NCBI GenBank assembly: GCA_966211965.1
Contig: CBIHON010000010.1
Span: 62,001 to 126,000, forward strand
Length of the DNA: 64,000 bases
Direction of reading: 5' to 3'
DNA from: CBIHON01 sp966211965
GTDB taxonomy: Bacteria > Pseudomonadota > Gammaproteobacteria > Burkholderiales > Burkholderiaceae_D
In this document: positions 33,976 through 41,948 of the stretch, piece after piece
How the letters are laid out: every line of letters starts with the position of its first letter
Position numbering within the stretch: position 1 is the first letter of the stretch
Position numbers and translations under genes: made by a program
The notes under the pieces: model-generated
Databases searched by the model: none
What the model saw: the letters and a program-made list of their open reading frames with translations, nothing else
Told to the model about the DNA's origin: nothing

Positions 33976-34038
33976 CTAACCCACCATTGGTCTAATGGTG
34001 GGTTTAATGCCGAACAGAGTTGCAAATGCGCTTTTCAT
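33976..34038 (-). CDS. Putative asd leader peptide (20 aa)
   Basis: Short frame reading MKSAFATLFGIKPTIRPMVG then TAG. Codons 12-15 (AAA CCC ACC ATT; Lys-Pro-Thr-Ile) form one arm of a hairpin, and codons 18-20 plus the stop lie in the other. Residues 11-18 include Ile, Lys, Thr, Ile and Met, all products of the aspartate pathway that asd feeds. No Shine-Dalgarno is visible, but the predicted transcription start coincides with the AUG, so it would be a leaderless message. Translation is inferred, not shown. Confidence 0.5.
   Translation of the reverse strand: MKSAFATLFGIKPTIRPMVG
33978..34004 (-). promoter_or_regulatory. asd: 1:2 hairpin of the asd leader
   Basis: 11-bp perfect arms (AACCCACCATT with AATGGTGGGTT, 5-nt loop). 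The downstream arm GGTGGGTT can alternatively pair with AACCCGCC of the terminator (eight pairs, one G-U), so 1:2, 2:3 and 3:4 structures are mutually exclusive. An outer 9-bp pairing (33968-33976 with 34028-34036) further closes the leader. Confidence 0.7.
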
Positions 34039-34044
34039 GAATTG

Positions 34045-34073
34045 ATGATAACAGGGTTGATTGCGTGCTTCAA
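34045..34073 (-). promoter_or_regulatory. asd: Sigma-70-like promoter of the asd leader
   Basis: -35 TTGAAG (34068-34073), 17-base spacer, -10 TATCAT (34045-34050). The -10 matches consensus at 5 of 6 and the -35 at 4 of 6. The predicted start is at or within a base of the leader-peptide ATG (34038). Confidence 0.65.
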
Positions 34074-34102
34074 GCGGCGCATTGCGGGTTGTAGATATAG
34101 GG

Positions 34103-34192
34103 CGGTAGATCGGAAAAGCGAAGCACATTCCGACGCATGGTTTTTGCGGGCATCGTGTTCGCCGGAAGGCGCTTCGCTTTTCCGATCTACCG
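34103..34192. repeat. Inverted-repeat element with 22-bp perfect arms
   Basis: Arms 34103-34124 and 34171-34192 (cores GTAGATCGGAAAAGCGAAGC and its complement) flank a 46-base centre. It resembles the widespread GTAGGTCGGATTAGCG-type proteobacterial intergenic repeats. Could be a non-autonomous mobile element; no target duplication was identified. Confidence 0.75.
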
Positions 34193-34277
34193 GGCGGCTA
34201 TAGATTCACGATAAAAAATAGGTGCCATCAGGGCTGCAGGCGCGAGGAAAATTGGACATCGGGGGAATTTAGCACAA

Positions 34278-34320
34278 GATGCGACGCAATGCGTTGCGCT
34301 TATTGGCGCCCTACGCAATA
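34278..34320. repeat. REP-like intergenic palindrome
   Basis: GCGACGCAATGCGTTGCGC followed by TTATTGGCGCCCTACGC has the look of short dispersed palindromic elements found between bacterial genes. Single copy of this exact form in the window. Confidence 0.45.
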
Positions 34321-34485
34321 CATGTTACGGCCTTGCTATCGCTGACTCTATCCTTGAAATACTTCAGCGACTTTGTTCGTAAATTGACGGAACAGGACAC
34401 TAGACGGCCGCTGGAGCGAAGCGGAGTGAACCAACATCGTAGCGGTTGTCGGTCGCGTTCAGTGCAGAACAGGAGACGGCGATGT

Positions 34486-34911
34486 CTAACAACCATATTT
34501 TTTTCTGTCTTCTTTCAATTGCCGCCGGTATAGCTGTTTCACTTCTTTTACGGTGGCGGCGTAGAAAAATCGCGAAAGACAGGCAGCTATCGCGGCGGAT
34601 AGTGACACTACGGAAAGAACGAGATAAGGCCAAAAGTGAAGCCATTGAGGAAGATACTCGGCAATTTCTTTTGACGCTAGGACTCCCCACACTTGAAAAA
34701 AAAACGCGACTACGAGAAGCAGCGCACCAACTACGTACTGTGCTCGTTGAGCGGATAGCGCGTGGGCGATAGGTTTGCTGATGTCCATGGATGGACGAGA
34801 CTGTCTGAAAATTGACTCGGAGGTGTTCATGAAATTGCCAATACAAAAAAACATGGCGGCAACAAAACCAACTGATGCGGCTGTGAGCGTAACAGCGTCT
34901 TGCGATGTCAT
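34486..34911 (-). CDS. Small membrane protein, three predicted TM segments
   Basis: 141-aa protein, family not recognised. Hydrophobic segments about residues 9-29, 59-80 and 93-115, ending in a basic cytoplasmic-type tail (KEVKQLYRRQLKEDRKK). GGGGGA precedes ATG 34911 closely; longer in-frame codons upstream look non-coding. Lower GC than flanking core genes, consistent with acquired DNA. It lies just downstream of a secreted ClpP-fold protein on the same strand. Confidence 0.6.
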   Translation of the reverse strand: MTSQDAVTLTAASVGFVAAMFFCIGNFMNTSESIFRQSRPSMDISKPIAHALSAQRAQYVVGALLLVVAFFFQVWGVLASKEIAEYLPQWLHFWPYLVLSVVSLSAAIAACLSRFFYAATVKEVKQLYRRQLKEDRKKYGC

Positions 34912-35022
34912 GAGTCCCCCAACGTTGAAAATACTCGACTGCTGGAGTGTGCGACGTGAAGGCAGTCCAGTTGACTGCCGCGTTAGCAATCGCGGTCAGA
35001 AATCGAGTCAAACAAGAATGAC

Positions 35023-35823
35023 CTATTTTCTTTCCCAAGGACGCCATCCGGTCTGTAGTCTTGAGTAAAACTGAACTGATAGTGGCCTAATTTCACTTGA
35101 CCAAAGGCGATCTTTGCATGCAAAGAATTTTTCTAGGTATGCCCTGATACGGCTATCGGACCAGTTTTCGTCAATCAGGCGCGAATTCCTGATGAATCCA
35201 CATTTTGATATCAACGCCTCCTCATACCCAGGGCTATAAGGGCCAATGGCGTTCAAGTCCTTCTCTGTCAGCCAGTAGATATCGTTTGATGGACGAGAAA
35301 GCATTTCATCGATCAAGTGTTGCGGTACGCCTTGCTCTTTCAGGTAGACGGTGGTTTCACGCATAACTTGCTCTTGCTGAACCATTTGGTTACCAGATGA
35401 TTGTTTAGACGACTGAATATAGGGGCGATGAATCCCAACAGGGCCGACTACTCTGGACTGCCATTTATCCGATAGCTGTCCGTTTTCTTTCGATATTTGT
35501 GCCAACCTGTCTTCACTGGCTAGAAATAAAAAGAAACAAGAACTGGCACAAAGCCCTCCGTGACCAGTTACTTCAACACGAACCCGAGCACCTTTAATTA
35601 AAGTGGCAATGCGAATAGCTGCCGCAACATCCCCGCCAGCGCTATTTAGTTCGATAATCTCAGGCCTGTAAACATAGAGGTGTCTAGCAAATCTCTCAAC
35701 ATCCCAGCTACTAATCTCGCCAGAAATAATCAAGCGATTCTTCAACGGCGTAATTTCGGCGGCCATGCACAGAGAGGCGTTGAAAAGAAAACATAATATG
35801 GCAGCGCAGGCTTTAATATTCAC
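35023..35823 (-). CDS. Exported ClpP/crotonase-fold serine-protease-like protein (COG3904 type)
   Basis: 266-aa protein with a signal peptide (AAILCFLFNASLCMA) and a ClpP-like core: ELNSAGGDVAAAIRIA (substrate strand), then GHGGLCASSCFFLFLAS with nucleophile S95 between two cysteines (C92, C96) that could form a disulfide in the periplasm. H132 in VGIHRPY fits the catalytic His. The C-terminal 100 residues are variable. The family is often adjacent to unknown membrane proteins; substrate unknown. AT-rich compared with core genes. Confidence 0.8.
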   Translation of the reverse strand: MNIKACAAILCFLFNASLCMAAEITPLKNRLIISGEISSWDVERFARHLYVYRPEIIELNSAGGDVAAAIRIATLIKGARVRVEVTGHGGLCASSCFFLFLASEDRLAQISKENGQLSDKWQSRVVGPVGIHRPYIQSSKQSSGNQMVQQEQVMRETTVYLKEQGVPQHLIDEMLSRPSNDIYWLTEKDLNAIGPYSPGYEEALISKCGFIRNSRLIDENWSDSRIRAYLEKFFACKDRLWSSEIRPLSVQFYSRLQTGWRPWERK

Positions 35824-36296
35824 GAGAAGTCACCTATGAGTGGCCAGAGCACCGAAAATTGCACTGATATATAAAGTCACCAAGCTTGCGCAACGCGCTC
35901 ACTTAATGACGTTGAAAAAACTGTTTAACCCGGCACGCTATTCGACTATCCAAGAACGCACAATTCGTTTGGAACTCTTGCTGCATCTTTCTTACGGCAA
36001 CATGCTGTACATCCATGCAGTTATGAAAAATCATAAAAAGCAACTGGAACCGAGGCTCAATGGTGGCGGAAAAGGTGCCGTTTAACCAATTAACCGGATG
36101 AAGTTGTCGCAGTGCGAATGGCCGTTTTCGACGCTGAATCACACATCTTGATGCTGGAATTGGCCGATAGCAGCCTATCACATAAAGAAATCGGAGGGCT
36201 GCTCTTGCTGCATGGCAGCCGGTCACCAAGTTCAGACCGATAGGGGCGGTAATCTTGACTGTGCCATCCCGGTCTATATCAGCATCGAACACCCGC
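35824..36296. other. Intergenic region, no clear gene
   Basis: 473 bases between the divergently placed ends of the ClpP-like gene and the glycosidase gene. Short frames exist on both strands (81 aa plus strand, 135 aa minus strand), but none resembles a known family or has a good ribosome site. May hold decayed foreign DNA. Confidence 0.45.
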
Positions 36297-38183
36297 TCAA
36301 CTCGGCGCACACATCACCACCCCCTCATTACTCCACCCTCGCGCCACCACCTGCTGTATCGCCGTCTGGCTACTCGTAATCCGATGATTGCTATCCACCC
36401 CACGCGCAGCCCCATTGTTATACGCCCGATAAACCGGCACAGTACCGCTCGGACACGCTCCATTCACCGGCGCGGTCGAGATGAAATCGAGGCTCTCGAA
36501 ATTCCATCTTTTCTGGGTGCTCGGCGTACTTGCCTGCAGCTGTTTGAGGTTGGCGCATTCCGCCGCATCGACCGTATAGAAATGTGAATTGGGCCCCGGC
36601 GAGATGCTGCCGTAAAAGCGGCAAACCGGCGTGCTGCCGCCCGACTTGAAGGTGAACCCGGTGCGCATCCAGCCTGCGCCCGCGCTGCCGCTGTCGATCG
36701 CCGCCGCTTCATTCGCATTGGCTGTGATGAAGTAGTTGTCGAGCGTCGTATTGTAGAACTCGACGACAGAGGCCGAGTTGGGCGTCAGCGTGACAAGCTG
36801 TACGGCCTTGGCCGGAATGGTGAACTGGCCGCCGGTGACGCCGCTGCTGACCTGGATGGCGGCGTCGGCATCGCTCACCGTTTGCACCGCGATCTGGTAA
36901 TCCGCCAGCGTCTTGCCGTCGCCGAATGACGACGTCCAGCTCTTCGAGGAGTCGTTGGTATTGGCGACCAGGATGGCGCGGCCGCGCGCGCTGTCCTCGC
37001 CGGCCAGAACATAGACGCCGGACATGCTGCCGCTGGTTGCCAGCCTTTGTGGGTAGCGCGACATGTCGTGCCACAGGTCGAAGGCGAGGCCGATTTTTTT
37101 GGGCTTGCCGTCCGCGGTGTAGATGCCGTAGAAGCTGGTGGCGTTGGCATCGGGGTCGGTGCCGCGGTAGAACAAGGTTTGCTCGACATCGCTACGCTGT
37201 TGCAGGCCGATCCAGCCGCCGGTAAGAATCGCGGCGCCCTTGCCGCCGGCGCGCAGTTCCAGCGCTTCGGCCGCGTTGTTGACGTTGGGTGTGTTCCACT
37301 CGCTGAGTATGGATTTCACGCCGGTGAAGCCGCGGCTGTCGAGTTCCTGCCGGAAGAAGGCGGCGCAGTTGGGGAAGTCGGCCGGATCGATGGTGTAGAT
37401 ATGCCAGGAGAAAAAGTCGAAGGGGCTGCCCTTGCTTTTCACATAGTCCAGGAAGGTGCGCACCCAGGCCTGGCCATCGGGCGATTTGCAGCCGCCGGGC
37501 GTGACGCCGGGGCCGCCGATCTTCATGCCCGGAAAAGCACTGCGTAAAGCTCTGGCGGTCGTATCGTACAGCGTCAGGTATTGGGCCTGGGTATAAGGCT
37601 TGGGCCAGAATTGCACATTGTCCGGCTCGTTCCAGATTTCGACGTAGCGGAAATTGCTGGTGAAGCCGTTCCACTGGCCTGCGCGGTAGTGGCGCAGTAC
37701 GTTGACCGCGGCCTGCACCCAGTTGGCCAGTTCGCTGTCGGCCGGCGGCGTGGCGTTGTTGTAGGAGTCGCCCAGGCGGAAAAACGGTTCGAATCCGCCA
37801 TTCACGATCCCTGCATAGGTGGTGTCGCTGGAGCGTCCTTCGCTGCCGACGGCGCCGGTGAAGTTGTAGCTGCTCGATAGCGCCGGGTCCTTGGTCCGGT
37901 TCGGATACATGGTGGCCATGTCGAGCGGACCGTAATAGTCGTGGTTGCGGATCAGGTTGATTCCCAACTCTTTGTAGACCGTGGTCAGATCGGCATTGGC
38001 GGCTTTGCCGGAGGGCAGGGGGCCGATGTTGATGCCGAGCAGCGGGCTGATGCTGCCGTTGGCTGCGCCTACCGTGTAGGTGACGTCGGCCGCCTGCAGC
38101 GGCGAGGACGGCAATGCCAGCATGAGCAGCGGAAGGATTCCGGTGACGATGGCTTGCCCGGCGCTTGGTCGTTTCTTATCCAT
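36297..38183 (-). CDS. Exported GH39-like glycoside hydrolase with C-terminal DUF5648 domain
   Basis: 628-aa secreted protein. The signal peptide ends near SSPLQAA. The (beta/alpha)8 domain has acid/base E186 in VEIWNEPDN and nucleophile E295 in ILSEWNTPN, the GH39-type (clan A) pair; GH39 includes beta-xylosidases and related enzymes. A beta-sandwich follows (about 400-490), then DUF5648 from about 490 (FYNTTLDNYFITANANEAAAI, CRFYGSISPGPNSHFYTVDAAECANL, VYRAYNNG), a repeat seen in many secreted proteins. ATG 38183 has GGAGG 4 nt upstream. Expressed alone. Confidence 0.85.
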   Translation of the reverse strand: MDKKRPSAGQAIVTGILPLLMLALPSSPLQAADVTYTVGAANGSISPLLGINIGPLPSGKAANADLTTVYKELGINLIRNHDYYGPLDMATMYPNRTKDPALSSSYNFTGAVGSEGRSSDTTYAGIVNGGFEPFFRLGDSYNNATPPADSELANWVQAAVNVLRHYRAGQWNGFTSNFRYVEIWNEPDNVQFWPKPYTQAQYLTLYDTTARALRSAFPGMKIGGPGVTPGGCKSPDGQAWVRTFLDYVKSKGSPFDFFSWHIYTIDPADFPNCAAFFRQELDSRGFTGVKSILSEWNTPNVNNAAEALELRAGGKGAAILTGGWIGLQQRSDVEQTLFYRGTDPDANATSFYGIYTADGKPKKIGLAFDLWHDMSRYPQRLATSGSMSGVYVLAGEDSARGRAILVANTNDSSKSWTSSFGDGKTLADYQIAVQTVSDADAAIQVSSGVTGGQFTIPAKAVQLVTLTPNSASVVEFYNTTLDNYFITANANEAAAIDSGSAGAGWMRTGFTFKSGGSTPVCRFYGSISPGPNSHFYTVDAAECANLKQLQASTPSTQKRWNFESLDFISTAPVNGACPSGTVPVYRAYNNGAARGVDSNHRITSSQTAIQQVVARGWSNEGVVMCAPS

Positions 38184-38377
38184 TTCTCCTCCCGATTTTG
38201 CAACGATTGGAAAACTGCAGGCAGCTACCTTCTTATTATTGATGTGTACGTAAATCCTTACCCATGCGCCGTCATGGAGCGAGCAAACGACACTGGACAC
38301 TGGCTCCCAGCGTTCGCTGGGACGACACGGAATGTGTCGTCAATTATGTAAAGCTAATCGCAAATTCTTAAAAACCC

Positions 38378-39304
38378 TCAATGCTTGACCGGACTCGGCG
38401 CGCGCAGTGTTTCCGTGGGCATTTCCGTCGCAAACAATTGCGTGCAATCGACTTTGTCGAACGCGTAATGCTGCCCGCAAAAATCGCAATTCACATCGAG
38501 CTTGCCAAGCTCGGCAAGCGCCGCTTCGACCTCAGGCAAGCCTAGCATCTTGAGCATGTTGCCGACCTTTTCGCGGCTGCAGCCGCAGTGGAATTGCGGG
38601 TGCTTCGGTTCGAATACGCGTACCGTTTCTTCCCAAAACAAACGGCGCATCAGCGTGCTGATGTCGGTGGCCAGCAATTCTTCATGCTTCAGGGTGGAGG
38701 CCAGCGCAACGGCGCGGTCCCATTCCTCCAGGTCGTCCGATGCGGGCGCGTCGATGCCGCCTTCACGCGGCAGTTTTTGCAGCAGCAAGCCGCGCGACAC
38801 ATCCTGGTTTGCCGCCAGCCACAGCTTGGTGTCCAACTGTTCCGAGCGCAGCATGTAGTTCTCGATCACCACCGCGATTGACTCGCCGTCCAGCGGCACG
38901 ATGCCTTGGTAGGGTTGCTGGCCCGGCAGCTTGTCCAGCGGGTCGAGCGTGATCACGAAACGCCCCTGGCCATGGGCGTTGACCAATTGCGGCAGCGTCG
39001 TGCCTTCTTCGATGGCCGCGCCCGGCGCCAGCTTTGCGGTGGCGCGCAAACGCATCTCGGAATCGCATTCGACCACCAGCAGCTTGACCGGCCCGTCGCC
39101 ATGGATCTGCATGATGATCGCGCCGTTGAACTTCAGGTTGGCGCTCAGCAATGCGGCGGCGGCCAGCATTTCTCCCAGCACGGTTTGCACTGCTTGCGGA
39201 TAATCGCGGCGTGCTTGTACTTGGCGCCAGGTTTCGGAAATCTCCACCAGTTCGCCGCGCACGGCGGAATTTTCAAACAGGAATTTTTGCAGCGTGTCCG
39301 ACAT
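38378..39304 (-). CDS. hslO: Redox-regulated chaperone Hsp33
   Basis: Hsp33 is a holdase activated by oxidative unfolding. 308 aa with the redox zinc site intact: CGCSREKV and CDFCGQHY in the C-terminal linker region. The N-terminal domain shows the family start FLFENSAVRGELVEIS. Its ATG overlaps the stop of the upstream gamma-carbonic-anhydrase gene by one base (TAATG), so the two are translationally coupled. Confidence 0.97.
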   Translation of the reverse strand: MSDTLQKFLFENSAVRGELVEISETWRQVQARRDYPQAVQTVLGEMLAAAALLSANLKFNGAIIMQIHGDGPVKLLVVECDSEMRLRATAKLAPGAAIEEGTTLPQLVNAHGQGRFVITLDPLDKLPGQQPYQGIVPLDGESIAVVIENYMLRSEQLDTKLWLAANQDVSRGLLLQKLPREGGIDAPASDDLEEWDRAVALASTLKHEELLATDISTLMRRLFWEETVRVFEPKHPQFHCGCSREKVGNMLKMLGLPEVEAALAELGKLDVNCDFCGQHYAFDKVDCTQLFATEMPTETLRAPSPVKH

Positions 39305-39828
39305 TATCCGATCCGTTTCAAATTCGTTTTAAAAAACTGCGCGCGCTCGACGTAATTTCTGGTATTGCCGTGCATGCGTGCGATATCGTCTGCATTCAAG
39401 GTGCGCACGGCTTTTGCCGGTGCGCCGACGATCAGGGAATTGTCGGGAAACTCCTTGCCTTCGGTGACCAGCGCGCCGGCGCCGACCAGGCAATTTTTCC
39501 CGATTTTCGCATTGTTCAAAATGACTGCCTGGATGCCGATCAGCGAGCCTTCGCCGATGCTGCAACCGTGCAGCATGGCTTGATGACCGACCGTCACATT
39601 GTTGCCGATGGTCAGCGGATAGCCTGGGTCGGTGTGCAGGATGCAGCCTTCCTGCACGTTGCTGTTTTCGCCGACGACGATCCGCTCGTTATCGCCGCGG
39701 ATCGTGACGTCGAACCAGATGCTGGCATTGGCTTCGATACGCACCTTGCCGATGATGTTGGCGGACTCGGTGACGTAGGCGCTGGAATTTATCTCGGGAA
39801 CATGTTCGCCCAACTGGTAAATGGCCAT
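39304..39828 (-). CDS. Gamma-carbonic anhydrase family protein (YrdA type)
   Basis: 174-aa left-handed beta-helix (hexapeptide repeats such as VTIRGDNERIVVGENSNVQE) with potential metal-binding histidines in LHTDPG and VGHQAMLHGC. Members may be carbonic anhydrase or ferripyochelin-binding-like; activity of YrdA-type proteins is uncertain. Upstream of and coupled to hslO. Confidence 0.9.
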   Translation of the reverse strand: MAIYQLGEHVPEINSSAYVTESANIIGKVRIEANASIWFDVTIRGDNERIVVGENSNVQEGCILHTDPGYPLTIGNNVTVGHQAMLHGCSIGEGSLIGIQAVILNNAKIGKNCLVGAGALVTEGKEFPDNSLIVGAPAKAVRTLNADDIARMHGNTRNYVERAQFFKTNLKRIG

Positions 39829-39914
39829 GGATTTTCCGTAGAATTAGAATTTGGCTCGGATAAGGCACCCGAGCCGAATCCTGAATATAAAGTGCCATTT
39901 TACCGCTCCTCGTT

Positions 39915-40745
39915 ATGCCTGCATCGTTTGATCAACTGCTTGCCGCTGTTCCAACGGAATTGCGCGGTGCTGCCTTGTACTGGTTGTGCGAACCGGATGC
40001 CGCGTGCAAGGCGGAAGGCGTGCGTTTACTGGGAGAGGCCTGGCAAAGCGCGACGATGACGCTGGATAGCGAATCGCTCTTCGTGCCTTGTGCTGCAATT
40101 CCCGGCCGCCCGCCACGGCCCGAGCTGGTTTCGCCCTTATCGGTCCAGCACCGTTCGATGCGCACTCCCGAAGGCCGGGCGGCGCTGATCCATGCGCTCG
40201 CGCATATCGAATTCAATGCGATCAATCTGGCGCTTGACGCGATCTGGCGTTTTCCTTCCATGCCGCGCGGCTACTACGCCGACTGGCTGAAGGTCGCGGT
40301 GGAAGAAGCGCTGCACTTTTCGCTGCTGGCGGCGCATTTGCGCACGCTGGGGTTCGATTACGGCGACTTCAGCGCACACAACAGTTTGTGGGATATGGCG
40401 GAAAAGACCAAGGACGACATCCTGGCGCGCATCGCCCTGGTGCCGCGCACGCTGGAGGCGCGCGGCCTCGATGCATCGCCGCCGGTGCGCGCCAAATTGG
40501 CGCAAGCGGGCGACATCGAAGCGGCAAAAATAATCGACATTATTTTGCGCGACGAGATTGGCCACGTGGCGGTCGGAAATCGCTGGTATGCCTGGTTATG
40601 CGAAGCGCGCGGATTGGAGCCGATTGGAACTTACGCCGCGTTAACTGTTCAATACAAGGCGCCGCCTTTGCGCGGGCCGTTCAATCTCGAGGCGCGCCGC
40701 CTGGCAGGATTTACAGAGCAGGAACTGGACGCCTTAAATTCATAG
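39915..40745 (+). CDS. DUF455 ferritin-like protein
   Basis: 276-aa protein of the DUF455 (COG2833) family, predicted four-helix ferritin-like fold. Candidate metal ligands fall in ALAHIEFNAI, VEEALHFSLL and RDEIGHVAVGNRWY. Cellular role unknown; frequent in betaproteobacteria. Starts at ATG 39915 in the gap after the divergent YrdA gene. Confidence 0.85.
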   Translation: MPASFDQLLAAVPTELRGAALYWLCEPDAACKAEGVRLLGEAWQSATMTLDSESLFVPCAAIPGRPPRPELVSPLSVQHRSMRTPEGRAALIHALAHIEFNAINLALDAIWRFPSMPRGYYADWLKVAVEEALHFSLLAAHLRTLGFDYGDFSAHNSLWDMAEKTKDDILARIALVPRTLEARGLDASPPVRAKLAQAGDIEAAKIIDIILRDEIGHVAVGNRWYAWLCEARGLEPIGTYAALTVQYKAPPLRGPFNLEARRLAGFTEQELDALNS

Positions 40746-40834
40746 TGATGGTGAAAGCTGTCGAAAAACCTTCGCAGGAAGATGGCGACGGCGATTCCGT
40801 GCCGCAGGCACTCTAGCAATTCGCGGAGCAGGTG

Positions 40835-41866
40835 ATGGCCATACAAAAAAAAACCGTAACACTGGCATTGCAAGGCGGCGGCTCTCACGGCGCCTTTACC
40901 TGGGGCGTGCTGGATCGCCTGCTGGAAGACGATCGCATCGAGTTTGAAGGCATCACCGGCGCCAGTGCGGGTGCGATGAATGCCGTGGCGCTGGCTTACG
41001 GCTACGCCATCGGTGGGCGCGACGGTGCGCGCCAGTCGCTGAAAAATTTTTGGAACAGTGTCGCGACCAAGGCGCCTTTCAACCTGGCGCCGGATGACTC
41101 CTACACGCGGGAAACCATCGGCATGCAATCGCATCCGCCGGTTGCATTGCATGCCTTTCTTTCGTTGACGCGTTTTTTCTCGCCATATCAGCTTAACCCC
41201 TTCGACATCAATCCGCTGCGCGACATCCTGGAGACCAATATCGATTTCGAGCGTCTGAAAAGCGATGGCCGGATCAGGTTGTTCATCGCCGCGACCCATG
41301 TCCGCACCGGCGCCTTGAAGCTGTTTCGCAACAAGCAGATCACGCTCGACACCTTGCTCGCCTCGGCATGCCTGCCGGCGATCAACCGCGCGGTGGAGAT
41401 CGACGGCGAAGCGTATTGGGACGGCGGTTTCACCGCGAATCCGCCGATCTTTCCGCTGTTGCATCAATGCACGGCAAAGGACATGATGGTGGTGCTGCTG
41501 GACTCGCATCCGCGGCCGGCGATACCTGCCACCGCCGATGAGATTTGCGCGCGTTTGACCGACATCGGCTTCAGCTCGGCGCTGTCGACCGAGTTGCAAG
41601 GTCTGGCGCTGGCGCAGCGCGAGGCGCGGCGCGGAATGTTCGCATTCGGCCGCATGGAGCGCAGGTTGCGTAACCTGAATATTCACCTGATCGAGGCTCA
41701 GGATTTCATGAGCAGGCTGAGCGGGCGCAGCAAATTGAATACCCATTCGCCTTTCATCAATGCCCTGCGCAACGAAGGAAGAAATCAGGCCGAACTCTGG
41801 CTGGCGAAAAATTTTGTAAATATCGGGGCGCGTTCGTCTTTCAACCTGGCGCAGTTTCTGCGTTAA
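40835..41866 (+). CDS. Patatin-like phospholipase
   Basis: 343-aa cytoplasmic patatin-fold lipase. The oxyanion loop GGGSHGAF (14-21), nucleophile S44 in GASAGAM and D196 in WDGGF form the Ser-Asp dyad. No signal peptide. ATG 40835 is preferred (GGAG 6 nt upstream); GTG 40832 is in frame. Similar proteins are linked to membrane lipid turnover and polyhydroxyalkanoate granules; the role here is not defined. Confidence 0.92.
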   Translation: MAIQKKTVTLALQGGGSHGAFTWGVLDRLLEDDRIEFEGITGASAGAMNAVALAYGYAIGGRDGARQSLKNFWNSVATKAPFNLAPDDSYTRETIGMQSHPPVALHAFLSLTRFFSPYQLNPFDINPLRDILETNIDFERLKSDGRIRLFIAATHVRTGALKLFRNKQITLDTLLASACLPAINRAVEIDGEAYWDGGFTANPPIFPLLHQCTAKDMMVVLLDSHPRPAIPATADEICARLTDIGFSSALSTELQGLALAQREARRGMFAFGRMERRLRNLNIHLIEAQDFMSRLSGRSKLNTHSPFINALRNEGRNQAELWLAKNFVNIGARSSFNLAQFLR

Positions 41867-41948
41867 ATGATTTTCATGAATTCCTAGGCTACCGCGGTAG
41901 TGGACCGCTCCTACATTCGTTTCGGCGATGAACGGCAAATTGGGAGTT

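Larger units (their letters stand above)
33888..34485. other. Accessory intergenic region upstream of asd
   Basis: About 600 bases without a conventional gene apart from the 20-codon leader frame. It contains, in order, the asd leader (to 34073), a long inverted repeat (34103-34192), and a REP-like element (34278-34320). The remainder shows nothing recognisable. Confidence 0.6.

Noticed and set aside
33968..34036. Possible integron attC-like site in the asd leader
   Set aside because: The core sites do not fit RYYYAAC/GTTRRRY, and the hairpins are better explained as attenuator structures.
34446..34772. 108-codon plus-strand frame opposite the 3-TM protein
   Set aside because: The minus-strand frame has clear transmembrane segments and a ribosome site; the plus-strand product has neither a family match nor a sensible start.
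35840..36310. Two short overlapping frames (81 aa plus, 135 aa minus)
   Set aside because: Neither resembles a known protein nor an insertion-sequence fragment I can name; treated as non-coding.
38184..38377. Hairpin TCCCAGCGTTCGCTGGGA upstream of the glycosidase gene as an operator
   Set aside because: A similar short hairpin is common between genes; nothing links it to regulation here.
40748..40816. 22-codon frame between the DUF455 and patatin genes
   Set aside because: No ribosome site, no recognised leader features, and no hairpin system around it.
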